Positions 39,211 to 49,144 of a stretch of DNA of 64,000 nt are shown piece by piece (position 1 is the first letter of the stretch; each line of letters opens with the position of its first letter). The DNA is taken from NCBI RefSeq assembly GCF_007744255.1, contig NZ_CP036267.1, forward strand, positions 4,382,001 through 4,446,000, in the 5' to 3' direction. The notes under the pieces were generated by a model. The model was not told the origin of the DNA and made no database searches. It saw only the letters and a list, made by a program, of their open reading frames with translations. Position numbers and translations under genes: made by a program. The stretch comes from Thalassoglobus polymorphus (GTDB lineage Bacteria; Planctomycetota; Planctomycetia; Planctomycetales; Planctomycetaceae).

Positions 39211-41793
39211 TTACGCCTTGGCAGAATCCGTGGATTCCTTTTGAAAAACACTCTGAACTGCCTGGACTAACGAGTCACCGGTGAATGGTTTTTCGAGAAT
39301 TGGAGGCAAGCTGAGAAGTTGCTCCGTGAGAGTTTCGGAATCGTTGTATCCCGACATGACGAGGATTGGAATTTTGGAATTGATTCGTTTTGCTTCTTGA
39401 ATCACCTCCGAACCAGACATCCCTGGCATCATGACGTCAGTGAGTATGAGGTCGATCGCCTTGTGGTGTTCTTTCAAATGCCCAATTGCGTTTTTCCCAT
39501 GACGGAAATGTCGAACTTGATACCCTTTCACTTCAAGGATTCGCGAAACCAGTCTGCCGAGAACTTCCTCGTCTTCGACAACAAGAATTGTTTCTGATCC
39601 TTCAGTCAATGGCGAAACATTTTCTTGAACATAGCTTGGCGCGATGCCGACCGATGTTCTTGGAAGGTAAATGTCGAAGGTTGTCCCGTGGTCGATTTCA
39701 CTGGTCACGTTCATGAAGCCGCCACCTCCGTTGACAATTCCGTAAACAGTTGCCAGTCCCAACCCGGTACCTTGATCTACGTTTTTCGTGGTATAGAAGG
39801 GCTCGAATATTCGAGCTCTCGTTTCTTCAGACATCCCGGTGCCTGTGTCAGTCACACTCATCTTCAGGAAGTCTCCTGGCTGAACTCCGAGATGTAAGGC
39901 AAGGTCACCCAATTTCATTTCCACGTTGGAGAGGCTAATCGTGAATTGTCCTCCCTCGGGCATTGCGTCGCGAGAATTGGCAGTCAAATTCATCACGACT
40001 TGTTCAAGCTCAACGGGATCCAAAAAAACGGGATAGCACCCCGGTTCGAAATTTGTTTCGAGGGTAATATTTTCCCCCAGAATTGTCCGCAACATTGGGA
40101 ACATCTCTGAGATCAATTTGCTTAAGTGCAAACAGGCAGGCTCGCTATCTCGCTTGCGACTAAAAGCCAGAAACCGTCTCGTCAACGAGGATGCTCGCTG
40201 ACCGGCCAGTTGGATTTCGTTGAGCAGATCCCATTTTCCCTGACCGGGATTCAATCCGTGCATTGCGAGTTCGGTGTTCCCAAGAATGACCGTCAACAAG
40301 TTATTGAAATCGTGAGTGATCCCACCTGCCATGACTCCTAAAGCTTCCATCTTTTTCGTTTGACGAAGACTCTCTCTCTGTTCTTCAATGGTCAGCTGCA
40401 TCTGTTCATTGGCGATCGAAGATTTCAAAATCTCCTGGATTGTTCGAAGTGCCTCAATCTGACCGTACCTCAACGCAGGTTGAAATGGTGCTTCAAAGGT
40501 AAGGATGGAATGGACTTCATTTTGATGCAGTAACGGCACTACCACTTCGGTCGTTTGCAATCGCCCCATACTTTCATAGGGTTTCAAATTCTCAAACCGA
40601 AATGCTTCAGAATCATTATTCCAGTAGATTTCTCCTGCCAATATCTTTTCAAGCTCGGAACTCGGGAATTCAACTTTTTGAGTCCCGAAATTCAATTGCT
40701 CGTTGTCCGAGGACCATTGATCAGTCGCCTCAAAAAGGCAGTCTGCCCCAGCTCTTTTCCATCTTGAACCTGAATAGAAATTCAACGTCGTCCCGACCGT
40801 TGACAGGAGACATGACCAAACGCCTTGTAAGTCTTGTGTTTGTGAAAGAATAGAACAAACACCTGCTGGAGCGTGCAGCTCTTGCTTAGCTGCCGAAATT
40901 TCACTTTCGTCGCGGATCATTAAGACCACTTCAGCGACAGCCTGACTGGACGAGAGAATCGGAACAATGGAGATTTTGGCAGGAAACTCAGTTCCTTCAT
41001 CGGTCGAGCAGAGCACTTCGCACTGACTCGGCAACTTGTTGGCGATGCTGCGATTGATCGACTTGTCTAAAATCGCCTGGTGCTCGCTAGTTGCCAAACT
41101 TATTTTTGTTCCCAGGATTTTGGTTGCCGGCTGTCGAAAAATTCGTTCCGCACCGGGATTCCATTTGAGGCACTCGAATTGAGTCGAGATTGAAACCATT
41201 GCCAAAGGGGACGTGTGGAAGAGGGCGGAGCAAATCGCATCAGACTTTTGATTCGAGCTGATTTTCTCAATTATTTTAATCGCCCGAAATAACGTTTTCC
41301 CTAGTTGCTTTGCCCAATCAGAGAGTTCGCTTTGCTTCCATTTTTCGCACCTTCCCCAAAGAACCAGAAAGTCATTGTGGCTTGAGTGCTTAGAGATCGG
41401 AACTGCCTCAAGAACGACTTGTTTTGTCTCAGCGGCAAAAAGGTGAGGTCGCTCAGCTAATAACTGTTTGACCTTCGACAAGAAGATGGAGTCCGACGAT
41501 TCTTCCGAACCTTGGTGGTCGTCTTCGAATTGAAATTCAGAAAGGTTGACGGAGTCTTTTTTGCCCTCGAAAGCTTGCATCTCCCAGACTTTGCTCGATC
41601 GGTTCCACATCCAGATTCCGGACTTCAAATGAGGATGCAGGATTTGAAGTTTTGAAAGCGCTTCTCCGAACAGAGAAATCGGACATTGACAATTGAGAGC
41701 GCCATCCAAAATAAAATCGCTGATTTCGTTCAGGAATTCGCGACTCCGATTTTGGAAGAGGTCAGCATCTTGGGTTGAATCCGGAATGGCCAT
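39211..41793 (-). CDS. Hybrid sensor histidine kinase (PAS, GAF-like, HisKA, HATPase, REC)
   Basis: 860 aa, no signal peptide or membrane helix, so a cytoplasmic sensor. Order: poorly conserved N-terminal sensing region (about 1-185), PAS (about 190-300, NPGAERIFRQPATKILGTKI), GAF-like (about 310-460), HisKA with phospho-accepting His494 in GVMAGGITHDFNNLLTVILG, HATPase (N-box LTANSRDAMPEGG, G1 DTGTGMSEETRARIFEPFYT, G2 GTGLGLATVYGI), and a C-terminal receiver (ILVVEDEEVLG, phospho-Asp in LILTDVMMPGMSG). The signal is unknown. The FixJ-type regulator lies upstream in the same direction but 321 bases away with two repeat elements between, so a functional pair is possible, not proven. Confidence 0.93.
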   Translation of the reverse strand: MAIPDSTQDADLFQNRSREFLNEISDFILDGALNCQCPISLFGEALSKLQILHPHLKSGIWMWNRSSKVWEMQAFEGKKDSVNLSEFQFEDDHQGSEESSDSIFLSKVKQLLAERPHLFAAETKQVVLEAVPISKHSSHNDFLVLWGRCEKWKQSELSDWAKQLGKTLFRAIKIIEKISSNQKSDAICSALFHTSPLAMVSISTQFECLKWNPGAERIFRQPATKILGTKISLATSEHQAILDKSINRSIANKLPSQCEVLCSTDEGTEFPAKISIVPILSSSQAVAEVVLMIRDESEISAAKQELHAPAGVCSILSQTQDLQGVWSCLLSTVGTTLNFYSGSRWKRAGADCLFEATDQWSSDNEQLNFGTQKVEFPSSELEKILAGEIYWNNDSEAFRFENLKPYESMGRLQTTEVVVPLLHQNEVHSILTFEAPFQPALRYGQIEALRTIQEILKSSIANEQMQLTIEEQRESLRQTKKMEALGVMAGGITHDFNNLLTVILGNTELAMHGLNPGQGKWDLLNEIQLAGQRASSLTRRFLAFSRKRDSEPACLHLSKLISEMFPMLRTILGENITLETNFEPGCYPVFLDPVELEQVVMNLTANSRDAMPEGGQFTISLSNVEMKLGDLALHLGVQPGDFLKMSVTDTGTGMSEETRARIFEPFYTTKNVDQGTGLGLATVYGIVNGGGGFMNVTSEIDHGTTFDIYLPRTSVGIAPSYVQENVSPLTEGSETILVVEDEEVLGRLVSRILEVKGYQVRHFRHGKNAIGHLKEHHKAIDLILTDVMMPGMSGSEVIQEAKRINSKIPILVMSGYNDSETLTEQLLSLPPILEKPFTGDSLVQAVQSVFQKESTDSAKA

Positions 41794-41829
41794 GGTCGAT
41801 TCCTCACTTAAGTCGGACGAGAGAGTTTT

Positions 41830-41912
41830 TTAGAACCAGTCCGAAAACCTCTGGGATAGCCGCTTTTCTTTACGTTTGAGAGAGCAATTTTAAGTTTCAG
41901 GATCAGTTCTAA
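41830..41912 (+). repeat. Dispersed repeat family I, copy 3 (83 bp)
   Basis: Left end TTAGAACCAGTCCGAAAA, right end TTTCAGGATCAGTTCTAA. Its ends are the best inverted pair of the three copies: TTAGAAC is exact at both tips. It is directly followed by a family II copy. Confidence 0.9.
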
Positions 41913-41977
41913 TAAAAATCCTCTTCGCCACGAGGCAGATCCTGCAAACCAATTCGAAAGATGCTCTCGTGTTTTCA
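41912..41977 (-). repeat. Dispersed repeat family II, left-half copy
   Basis: On the minus strand: GCATCTTTCGAATTGGTTTG then CAGGATCTGCCTCGTGGCGA. The copy at 28681 has ATCTCTCGAATTGG and GGTTCTGCCTCGTGGCGAAC in the same positions. It abuts family I copy 3. Confidence 0.8.
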
Positions 41978-42114
41978 ATCGAATCTCGAAGTCGCGATCG
42001 ACATCAAGCCAAACCGTCGCGAAGATGGGTTCCGAAGGAAATTCTTAAAGTTGTCTGATAGATCTTCCCTTCATGTAATGCATCATACATTTGAAGTGGA
42101 GTGCCCCGCTGGCG

Positions 42115-42735
42115 TTATTTTTTCAGTTCTAACCTGGCCTCGGTGACTTGTTTGACCAACTCAGCAACTGAGTAAGTTTTCATTTTCTTCATCATTCGAC
42201 TGCGATGTGCCTCGATTGTTTTCACACTGACATTCGATTTGAATGCCATTTGCTTATTTGAGTGTCCTTGAAGAACTCCCTCCATCACTTCTGATTCACG
42301 TTCGGTGAGTTGCTCGAGTCGACGCAAGACAGCCAAAGCAGTTTCTTTTTGCTGCCTGTTTTCCTGATCAAGCTCAATCGCGCGTTGGATTGCATTCAGA
42401 AGGACAATATTTTGAAACGGTTTTTCGATCACATCGACAGCGTTGGACTGCATCGCTCTCACTGTCAGCGGGATGTCTCCATGACCGGTGATTAAGATGC
42501 AGGGCAACGCAATTCCTAATTGGCCAAATGCTTCCAATAATTCGACGCCATCCATACCCGGCATCCGCACATCTGTAATGATGCAGCCAGATCCTGATTG
42601 GTAGTTGCCAAGAAAGTCTTCAGCCGAAGCGAATGTCTGGCATTCAAGATCAAGACAATGAACGATATTCCGGACCAATGTCCTCATCTGAAGGTCGTCA
42701 TCGACGACATATACAACGGGGTTCAATTCAGACAT
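42115..42735 (-). CDS. FixJ/LuxR-type response regulator
   Basis: 206 aa. A receiver domain (about 1-120: YVVDDDLQMRTLVRNIV, phospho-Asp in CIITDVRMPGMDGVELL, ITGHGDIPLTVRAMQ, and Lys in DVIEKPF) is joined by a helix to a LuxR-type helix-turn-helix (about 138-200: LTERESEVMEGVLQGHSNKQ, SVKTIEAHRSRMMKKMK). The FixJ/TodT subgroup is indicated by the linker and the GHGDIP loop. It should activate transcription when phosphorylated by a kinase; the hybrid kinase downstream is a candidate partner. Targets cannot be told. Confidence 0.93.
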   Translation of the reverse strand: MSELNPVVYVVDDDLQMRTLVRNIVHCLDLECQTFASAEDFLGNYQSGSGCIITDVRMPGMDGVELLEAFGQLGIALPCILITGHGDIPLTVRAMQSNAVDVIEKPFQNIVLLNAIQRAIELDQENRQQKETALAVLRRLEQLTERESEVMEGVLQGHSNKQMAFKSNVSVKTIEAHRSRMMKKMKTYSVAELVKQVTEARLELKK

Positions 42736-43143
42736 CAGTTACTACTCTTCTAAAATAAATCCAATACTGGCCTTTATTGGCATCCCGTTCTCCCCCACAA
42801 AGGAAGCAGCCTCCGGAATCGTGAATCTGATATCCGTGAGCACGCTAAGCATTCAATGTGCTTTCAACAAAACGGTGTTGCCCTGAGAATTGAAACATTA
42901 CCTCACTCTCGATTCACTCGCTGACGAAATTCCTTGAAGCACGCGAAAAAGCCGACTGAGAGGCGATTGCCATTCAGCCGGCTTGTGAGAGTAACTCAGA
43001 GAGTAAATGTCACAAAAGATGAAAAGAACTGATCCGTCTACCTGACTTTCCCTTTTCGAGCTCCGAAGAAATCATTGATTACAGAGATCTTCAAACGAAT
43101 CCTCAGGCGATGGCTCGCAGCGACCGTCATCTTTCAAACTTGC
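42736..43143. other. Intergenic region with the pilin terminator
   Basis: About 410 bases between the response regulator (-) and the small pilin (-). Apart from the terminator at 42946-42984 I see nothing to name; the regulator's promoter must lie left of it. Confidence 0.45.
42946..42984 (-). terminator. Intrinsic terminator of the small pilin gene
   Basis: Stem AAGCCG-A-CTGA (42949-42959) with TCAG-C-CGGCTT (42974-42984), one internal mismatch, 14-base loop. On the minus strand TTTTTCG follows. It lies about 160 bases after the pilin stop. Confidence 0.8.
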
Positions 43144-43440
43144 TTACGGGTTCAATAGATCACAAACAATGTCACCTTGATCACTGCAAAAGCTGGGAAT
43201 GTCTTCGAAGATGTGTCCCACTTTTTCCCCGACATGCCCAGTGAGTCCTTCGATGACATAGCCCTGGTTGAGGTGTCCAAATGCAGAACCGACAGATTCG
43301 AGTTCACTTGTGATGTTGAGTGCTAATTCACTGAGACCGACAAGCAGTCCGAGAATCAAGACGGTCGCGACGAGGACCAGTTCAGCAGAAACGATAAATC
43401 CAGCTTCGTCCGACAGCAGTTGATTGAAGATCAAGCTCAT
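43144..43440 (-). CDS. Flp-like small pilin or pseudopilin
   Basis: 98 aa. CGGAG eight bases before the ATG supports the start. After a short N-terminal part with DEAGF, one long hydrophobic helix (about 15-42, FIVSAELVLVATVLILGLLV) contains a Glu near its start, as in Flp pilins and TadE-type pseudopilins; the tail is acidic and Gly-containing, with two Cys near the C-terminus (SFCSDQGDIVCDLL). Similar planctomycete proteins are sometimes given misleading enzyme names in databases. It lies divergent from the Tad cluster at 44486, which makes it a candidate major pilin of that system; cleavage by a TadV-type peptidase at the DEAGF region is inference. Confidence 0.65.
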   Translation of the reverse strand: MSLIFNQLLSDEAGFIVSAELVLVATVLILGLLVGLSELALNITSELESVGSAFGHLNQGYVIEGLTGHVGEKVGHIFEDIPSFCSDQGDIVCDLLNP

Positions 43441-44485
43441 AATTCTAACTCCGTGTGTGCCACAAAAACTAACGATGAAAGAAGAGAGAAATGTTTGTGT
43501 TGGGTTGTGTCATTCCCCTCTTCAGGACACAAAAACTATGACCCGAATTTGTCAAACATGCTTTCAGTTTTAGCTCAAATGCAGGGTGATCCCTACGTCC
43601 AATCGGGTAAGTCCTACAAATGCCCACCCCCCTGGTTCTGGCTTGCGAAACAAGGAAAAACACTGGAAAAATCATCCCGCAAGATAAAAACAGCCTGGAA
43701 AGTTTTTTCTCAGCTCACACGCAACATCTCTCTGAGACGCTGAATCGGCTTACCTCCAGAGTGATGAACTCACCGGATTTTGGAGTTCTCATCAAGAATG
43801 AAAGCACAAAGTTTGACTTTTGAAATTCGTGCGATTCCAAATTCTTTGCTTGAGCATTTTCGAACACCCTCCTTACTCATTCTGAACTGACCTCTTCTGA
43901 ACACTCATCTCGAAAGAACGAAGGCGACCTCTCTGGCGACTTGTTAGCGCAAATTCACGATTGGTCTGCAGTCACATCGCTGCACCTTGATTGGTCGTTT
44001 ACTTCTCCCCCGAAACTCACCGGGGACCATTTCGACTCTGAACACCAATTCGCCAATCGAGATCGATGCAGACTTGTCGAACTTTGCCCAAGGCGTTGCG
44101 AAATCTCAACACGTTGCCATTCAACAACACCGAGCCACTTTTACGAATTCTCAGCCCACTCAAATTGATGAATCGGGAGTTCTCAAGTTTGGAAAACCTC
44201 ATTAATCATTGACACAGATTGAAAAACAGGCTTCACCGCTCTGACCGAACGTGAATCAATCTGATTGGCGTAAGCGACAAACATGATTAGAGATGCGTTG
44301 GAAAATTCGTTGGGGCGATAGGCAAAACAGGTGTTTTTTTAAGGGCGCCAATGAATTTTAACAAAATAACACTTTATAAAAAAAAGATCTGCCTTCGTCG
44401 GAAGTGAGGAATATGTTTGGGGTAGGGCCAACTTCAAACAATGGAGAGATAACATCTTTTCGGGCTACGAAAAAAGGAGGGGGTC
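43441..44485. other. Long region between pilin and Tad genes
   Basis: About 1045 bases, the longest gene-free stretch. Several frames of 60-107 codons exist on both strands but none has a convincing Shine-Dalgarno or family pattern; one from 43987 to 44205 has slightly protein-like composition. The last 150 bases are AT-rich (AATTTTAACAAAATAACAC near 44350) and should carry the tad promoter. GGAGGGGG lies just before the tadZ start. It could hide a decayed gene or a small RNA. Confidence 0.45.
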
Positions 44486-45700
44486 GTGAAAGCTTTGTGT
44501 GTCAGCGACAATATTTGGTTTACATCCAAGCTTCAGGCACTATTAAACAACTCAAAACTTCTTGAAAGTTGCACCCATCTCCAACGTCCACATAACATCA
44601 CCGCACAGCAAAGCAGCGAAGGCGATTTCAAGGTTGTTTTTCTTGTCTTGAGTGATGATTTTGAAAGTGCTAAGGGTGATCTCTCCTTCTTGAAGCTGGC
44701 GCTTCACACGTATGTGGTCGCTGTCGGAGCTGTCTCCTCACCGGAGATGATGATCGAACTCCTCCATAGCGGGGCCGACGATTTCCTCAACACTGAGCGT
44801 GAACTCGAAGGTCAACTGGATAAAATTCTTAAGAACCTCGAGACCCGTCAAGGGATTGCTAAAAAGCCTAGCAACGTTATCTCAATTCTTGGCGCATCTG
44901 GGGGAGTTGGCACGAGTTCCATCGCAGTCAACATCGCCGCTCTCATCGCAGAAACATCTCAGACCGGTTTGATCGATCTGGTCTTGGGGGGAGGGGATCT
45001 CGACAAGCTCTTAGGGCTGAAGCCGACGCATACGATTCAAGAATTGTGTCAAAACAGTTCAGGGATTGACCACAATCTCATTGAGCGATCTGTCGTGAAG
45101 CACTCATCAGGTGTCTCTTTACTTGCAGCGGGGAACTCCTCGGGAAAGACTCCGGCGGTCGACTCCGAGATGATTCACCAATTTACGACTCTTTGCCGAG
45201 AGATCTTCAAGAACCTGGTCTTTGACTTAGGCTCTCCTCGCCAAGTTGGAAAACATCCCAAGCTGTTAGAGCAATCAAAAATCATTCTTCTTCTATTCCG
45301 ACCGGACTTTCCCAGCATCTGCAACGCAAGACAGAAATTGGACCAGATTGAATCGATGGGGACCGACCAGGACAAAGTGATCCCGGTTGCAAACTTCCAC
45401 GGGATGCCAATTCAAATTCCGATCGACAAAGCAGAGGTCATCCTGGGACGAAAAGTGCAATTTGCCATTCCGCATGACCCTTCACTCATGAATCTCTGTG
45501 CGAACTGCGGGGTCCCAGCTGTGCTCGAATCACCAAAGTCGAAGTTCACAAGATCGTTGAAGCCGGTCGTGAAGAAATTTTTCGAAGAGAAGAGCCCTCC
45601 TCCAAGCGTCCCTGAAAAGTCCAGCAAGAGCAGCCTTTCAAGAATCGCTTCAAAATCAATGAGTTTCCTCAAGCATTCGGTGAGAGCCTTCTGCTTGTGA
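44486..45700 (+). CDS. tadZ: TadZ/CpaE-like MinD-family localisation protein
   Basis: 404 aa from GTG 44486, supported by GGAGGGGG five bases upstream. Residues 1-125 resemble an atypical receiver domain without phospho-Asp; then the ParA/MinD-like fold starts: VISILGASGGVGTSSIAVNI. The deviant Walker A of this superfamily (KGGxGKT/S) has no lysine here, as reported for TadZ/CpaE proteins, so ATP turnover is doubtful. Further blocks: GLIDLVLGGGDLDKLLGLKP and VFDLGSPR. TadZ places the pilus machine at the cell pole or membrane. The C-terminal 70 residues are Ser/Lys-rich. It is the first gene of the tad operon. Confidence 0.87.
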   Translation: MKALCVSDNIWFTSKLQALLNNSKLLESCTHLQRPHNITAQQSSEGDFKVVFLVLSDDFESAKGDLSFLKLALHTYVVAVGAVSSPEMMIELLHSGADDFLNTERELEGQLDKILKNLETRQGIAKKPSNVISILGASGGVGTSSIAVNIAALIAETSQTGLIDLVLGGGDLDKLLGLKPTHTIQELCQNSSGIDHNLIERSVVKHSSGVSLLAAGNSSGKTPAVDSEMIHQFTTLCREIFKNLVFDLGSPRQVGKHPKLLEQSKIILLLFRPDFPSICNARQKLDQIESMGTDQDKVIPVANFHGMPIQIPIDKAEVILGRKVQFAIPHDPSLMNLCANCGVPAVLESPKSKFTRSLKPVVKKFFEEKSPPPSVPEKSSKSSLSRIASKSMSFLKHSVRAFCL

Positions 45701-45736
45701 TATTCATTCAAACTAACTGTTTCATAGAAGAGTCAA

Positions 45737-47107
45737 ATGCAAATACTATCAGACTCAAACCTTCCATCTAGCGACGTCCCTTCCACGGATCAGCGATCGA
45801 ATCGAGAGCGATTCCTGAACCTGAAGCGAGATATACATAAGCACTTGATCGAAGCTTTAAATTACGATTCATTTGGTGGTCTCAACGACTATGAAATGCG
45901 CAAGGAGCTTCGCAAAGGGATCGAAGACCTCTGTCGGTTTCGAGGTGACCTGCTCACAAATGCGGACCAGCAAAAACTTGTTGAGGAAGTGATCGATGAA
46001 ACACTGGGGCTTGGGCCAATTGAACCACTGCTGCGAGACCCGACAGTCAACGACATCTTGATTGATGGTCCGGATCGGGTTTATGTGGAACGTCGTGGAC
46101 GTCTGGAAGACACTTCAATTCACTTTCACGACCAAGATCACCTCATCGAGATCGTGCAGCGGATTGCGAGCAAAGTGGGACGCCGGCTTGATGAGTCAAG
46201 TCCGATGGTCGATGCACGACTGGAAGATGGAAGTCGGGTCAATGCGGTCATTCGCCCTTTGGCATTGGATGGAGCTCTGGTTTCTATTCGCCGCTTTAGC
46301 CAAACCCCGCTCCGCGTTCAGGACCTGATCGCTCGCGGATCGATGACAAAAGAGATCGCGCAATTCTTAATTGCATGTGTGCGGGCCAGAATGAACATCA
46401 TCGTCTCGGGAGGGACTGGTAGTGGAAAATCAACATTACTGAATCTCATCACCGGGTTTATTCCCGACAACGAAAGAATTGTCACCATCGAAGATGCCGC
46501 CGAGTTGAAGTTAACGCAGTCAAGAGTTGCCAGGCTCGAAACGCGTCCACCGAATCTCGAAGGTAAAGGCGAAGTAACAGCCAGAGACCTGCTCAAGAAT
46601 TCGTTACGCATGAGACCGGACCGGATCATCGTCGGAGAGTGTCGAGGCGAAGAGGCCTTTGACATGCTTCAAGCGATGACAACAGGGCACTCAGGAAGTT
46701 TAACGACCATCCATGCCAACAACGCACGTGATGCGATTCGAAGGCTGGAAATGCTGATTGGGATGGCTGGCTATGACCTCCCGGTTTGGTTCATCCACGA
46801 GCTCATCGGCTCCGCAGTGCAGATTATCGTCCAGTGTGAACGTCTCCCTAGTGGTGAGCGAAAGATCACTCAAGTGACGGAGGTAACCGGCGCCACTGAG
46901 AATGTCATTGAATCGCACGATATTTTTCGATTCGAAAAACAAAGCACAGACTCCAGCAGCAATATTAGTGGCGACTTTACTGCAACGGGAATTCGACCTC
47001 GCTGCCTGGAGGCTCTGAAAGTCTCTGGTTTTGAAGTCCCGTATCACATTTTTGAAGAAGGCAAACTTGTTGTGGAACGGATCGATGGTATCGCCAATAA
47101 TCAGTGA
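45737..47107 (+). CDS. tadA: TadA/CpaF secretion ATPase
   Basis: 456 aa, hexameric AAA+-like ATPase powering Tad pilus extension. N-terminal domain blocks [20 protein letters not shown] and [17 protein letters not shown]; Walker [21 protein letters not shown]; Asp box [12 protein letters not shown]; Walker B region [20 protein letters not shown] followed by [20 protein letters not shown]. All catalytic motifs are intact. A C-terminal extension of about 50 residues is poorly conserved. tadB starts 7 bases later. Confidence 0.96.
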   Translation: MQILSDSNLPSSDVPSTDQRSNRERFLNLKRDIHKHLIEALNYDSFGGLNDYEMRKELRKGIEDLCRFRGDLLTNADQQKLVEEVIDETLGLGPIEPLLRDPTVNDILIDGPDRVYVERRGRLEDTSIHFHDQDHLIEIVQRIASKVGRRLDESSPMVDARLEDGSRVNAVIRPLALDGALVSIRRFSQTPLRVQDLIARGSMTKEIAQFLIACVRARMNIIVSGGTGSGKSTLLNLITGFIPDNERIVTIEDAAELKLTQSRVARLETRPPNLEGKGEVTARDLLKNSLRMRPDRIIVGECRGEEAFDMLQAMTTGHSGSLTTIHANNARDAIRRLEMLIGMAGYDLPVWFIHELIGSAVQIIVQCERLPSGERKITQVTEVTGATENVIESHDIFRFEKQSTDSSSNISGDFTATGIRPRCLEALKVSGFEVPYHIFEEGKLVVERIDGIANNQ

Positions 47108-47114
47108 GTTCGCG

Positions 47115-48071
47115 ATGACAAACATTTTGAACGGGTTCAGTCTGACGTCGGTTGCATTGTTGATGTCGGTAACATCCATCCTCATGCTCGTCGTTGAGTC
47201 CTTTTCAAAAAAGAAACGAATCTCAACTCGAATTCAGAGTGAGCTCAAAGAGAGAATTCGAAGCCAGGTCACAAATTCAAAGTTGTTCAAAGACTGGTCC
47301 AATTCTCAATCTGCGATCGATCCTGAACTCAAACTTTCAATCCACGATCGAATCATTCGCTGCATCGAGCAAGCTGGATTGCAGATTCAGGTAACAGATT
47401 TAATCAAACGCTCGGTGATACTGGGGTTGCTTCTCGGTTCAACGATTCTCTTTCACGGAAGAATCGAACTCGCCATCGGGCTGACCTGTCTCGGTCTTCT
47501 CTTTCCCTGGTGTCATCTTATCTGGCTCAGAAAGCAGCGAATCCAGCAACTTCGAATTCAGCTTCCAGAAACTTTCGAAATGATTCGGCGAGCCGTGCAG
47601 TCGGGGCAGACCATTCCAAACGCACTCAATCTGATCGCCAAGGAATCGAGTCCACCAATCGCAGATGAGTTCAGTTATTGCTGCGAACAGCAGAGCCTTG
47701 GGCTTCCCTACGAAACAACATTGAGAGACCTGGGAAATCGAACTGGCATCATCGAACTTCAGCTCTTTTCAGTTGCGATGGTGCTGCAACGTCAAGCAGG
47801 GGGAAACCCGGCAGAAGTGTTGGAGAATCTTTCCGATACGGTCCGAAAGCGAATGAAATTAGGCATGAAGGTCAAGGCGATCACTGGCGAAGGCCGCATG
47901 CAGGCGCTCGTTCTTTCACTCCTCCCATTTCTCGCCTTTGGTGGAATCTATGTTTTAGATCCCCAATACGCATCCGTGCTTTTTAACTATCCGAAATTGC
48001 TTATTGGATTATCAATATCAATCACTGTCGGCATTTTGTGGATTCGTCGAATCGTGAATTTCGAATACTGA
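47115..48071 (+). CDS. tadB: TadB inner-membrane platform protein
   Basis: 318 aa from ATG 47115, seven bases after the tadA stop, with GTGAG upstream; an in-frame ATG at 47031 inside tadA is unlikely. A T2SSF domain (about 150-285) is recognised from LPETFEMIRRAVQSGQTIPN, EFSYCCEQQSLGLPYETTLR and RQAGGNPAEVLENLSDTVRK. One N-terminal helix, a double helix at about 100-140 and a C-terminal helix pair complete the topology. Confidence 0.92.
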   Translation: MTNILNGFSLTSVALLMSVTSILMLVVESFSKKKRISTRIQSELKERIRSQVTNSKLFKDWSNSQSAIDPELKLSIHDRIIRCIEQAGLQIQVTDLIKRSVILGLLLGSTILFHGRIELAIGLTCLGLLFPWCHLIWLRKQRIQQLRIQLPETFEMIRRAVQSGQTIPNALNLIAKESSPPIADEFSYCCEQQSLGLPYETTLRDLGNRTGIIELQLFSVAMVLQRQAGGNPAEVLENLSDTVRKRMKLGMKVKAITGEGRMQALVLSLLPFLAFGGIYVLDPQYASVLFNYPKLLIGLSISITVGILWIRRIVNFEY

Positions 48072-48172
48072 GCTCGCACAGCCAAACAGATAAAAACTGT
48101 CAAAAAGATAAAACCTGTTGAATTCTGCACTCTTCTATCACCTTCACCAACTCGAGATACCTGAAAATTCCC

Positions 48173-49144
48173 ATGTCTTCTTTCATGTACTCTTTGTTCA
48201 ATTCCTACGCGGGACTGGCATTCTGCCTTGTTGCCGGCCTGACGTATGTGGTGATGCAATTACTCGACAACTCTGACCACCGTATCCAAAAAAGAATTTC
48301 GGAAGAGTCCCGCTCAAAACAGAGCTTCGTAAAGCGCGAGAAAAAAGTTCAACATCGATTGAGCCAATTCATTATCAAGCTTGTGCCAAGCCTCGGAACA
48401 AAACAGCTTTCCTCGAATGGGACAGACCATAACCAACTCGCTGACCGGCTGAGAAGTGCTGGATACTACCAACCTCAAGCCGTCCCGATCTTTGTCGGCA
48501 TGACTTTGCTCCTCGCTGTTCTCCCAACACCTTGTGCGTTGATTCTCCTCACCTTCTCTTACTTAACTCCCGAACAGGCTGTTTGGATTGCCTTGATCGG
48601 AGGGGGAATTGGCATGTTGCTTCCGGGCTTGTGGCTCGACCGCCAAAAGAAACGCCGTCTCATTCTCCTTGTCAAAGCGATTCCCGATTTTCTCGACTTG
48701 CTCATCACTTGTATGGCGAGTGGGTTAAGTCTTGAAGCTGCGATCAAGCGGGTCAGTGACGAGATCGGGCATGCACATCCACTATTGCGAAGCGAACTGA
48801 CACGTGTACAGAACGAAATGAATTTAGGAGAGTCCGTCGATAATGCAATGTTAAGTTTCGCCGAGCGGACTGGTTGCAAACCGATAAAAAGCCTCGCCGT
48901 GCTTTGTCAGCAGTCCCGAAAATATGGAACAAAAATTTCAGAGGCTCTCCGGGCTCATGCTGATCTTCTACGGACCCAACGAGAGCTCTTAGCTGAAGAA
49001 CGGGCACAGAAAGCGACGGTCAAAATATTGCTACCAGTCTTGTTTCTAATTTTCCCTGCTGTCTTTGTCGTTCTGGCTGGTCCGGCAGCCATCGGAATCT
49101 GGGAGAACCTGGCAAGTCCCGTTGAGGTGACCGATGTTGAGTAA
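48173..49144 (+). CDS. tadC: TadC inner-membrane platform protein
   Basis: 323 aa. T2SSF domain at about 165-295 with IPDFLDLLITCMASGLSLEA, RVQNEMNLGESVDNAMLSFA and LAVLCQQSRKYGTKISEALR. Membrane helices near the N-terminus, two in the middle (FVGMTLLLAVLPTPCALILL, AVWIALIGGGIGMLLPGLWL) and one at the end. It partners with TadB. The stop overlaps the next start by 11 bases. Confidence 0.92.
   Translation: MSSFMYSLFNSYAGLAFCLVAGLTYVVMQLLDNSDHRIQKRISEESRSKQSFVKREKKVQHRLSQFIIKLVPSLGTKQLSSNGTDHNQLADRLRSAGYYQPQAVPIFVGMTLLLAVLPTPCALILLTFSYLTPEQAVWIALIGGGIGMLLPGLWLDRQKKRRLILLVKAIPDFLDLLITCMASGLSLEAAIKRVSDEIGHAHPLLRSELTRVQNEMNLGESVDNAMLSFAERTGCKPIKSLAVLCQQSRKYGTKISEALRAHADLLRTQRELLAEERAQKATVKILLPVLFLIFPAVFVVLAGPAAIGIWENLASPVEVTDVE

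Noticed and set aside
43441-43470. Sigma-54-like TGGCAC upstream of the small pilin
   Set aside because: The -24 half is present on the minus strand but no TTGC follows at the required distance.
43420-44205. Small frames in the pilin-tad gap
   Set aside because: No start signals or recognisable patterns, and they overlap each other in different frames.
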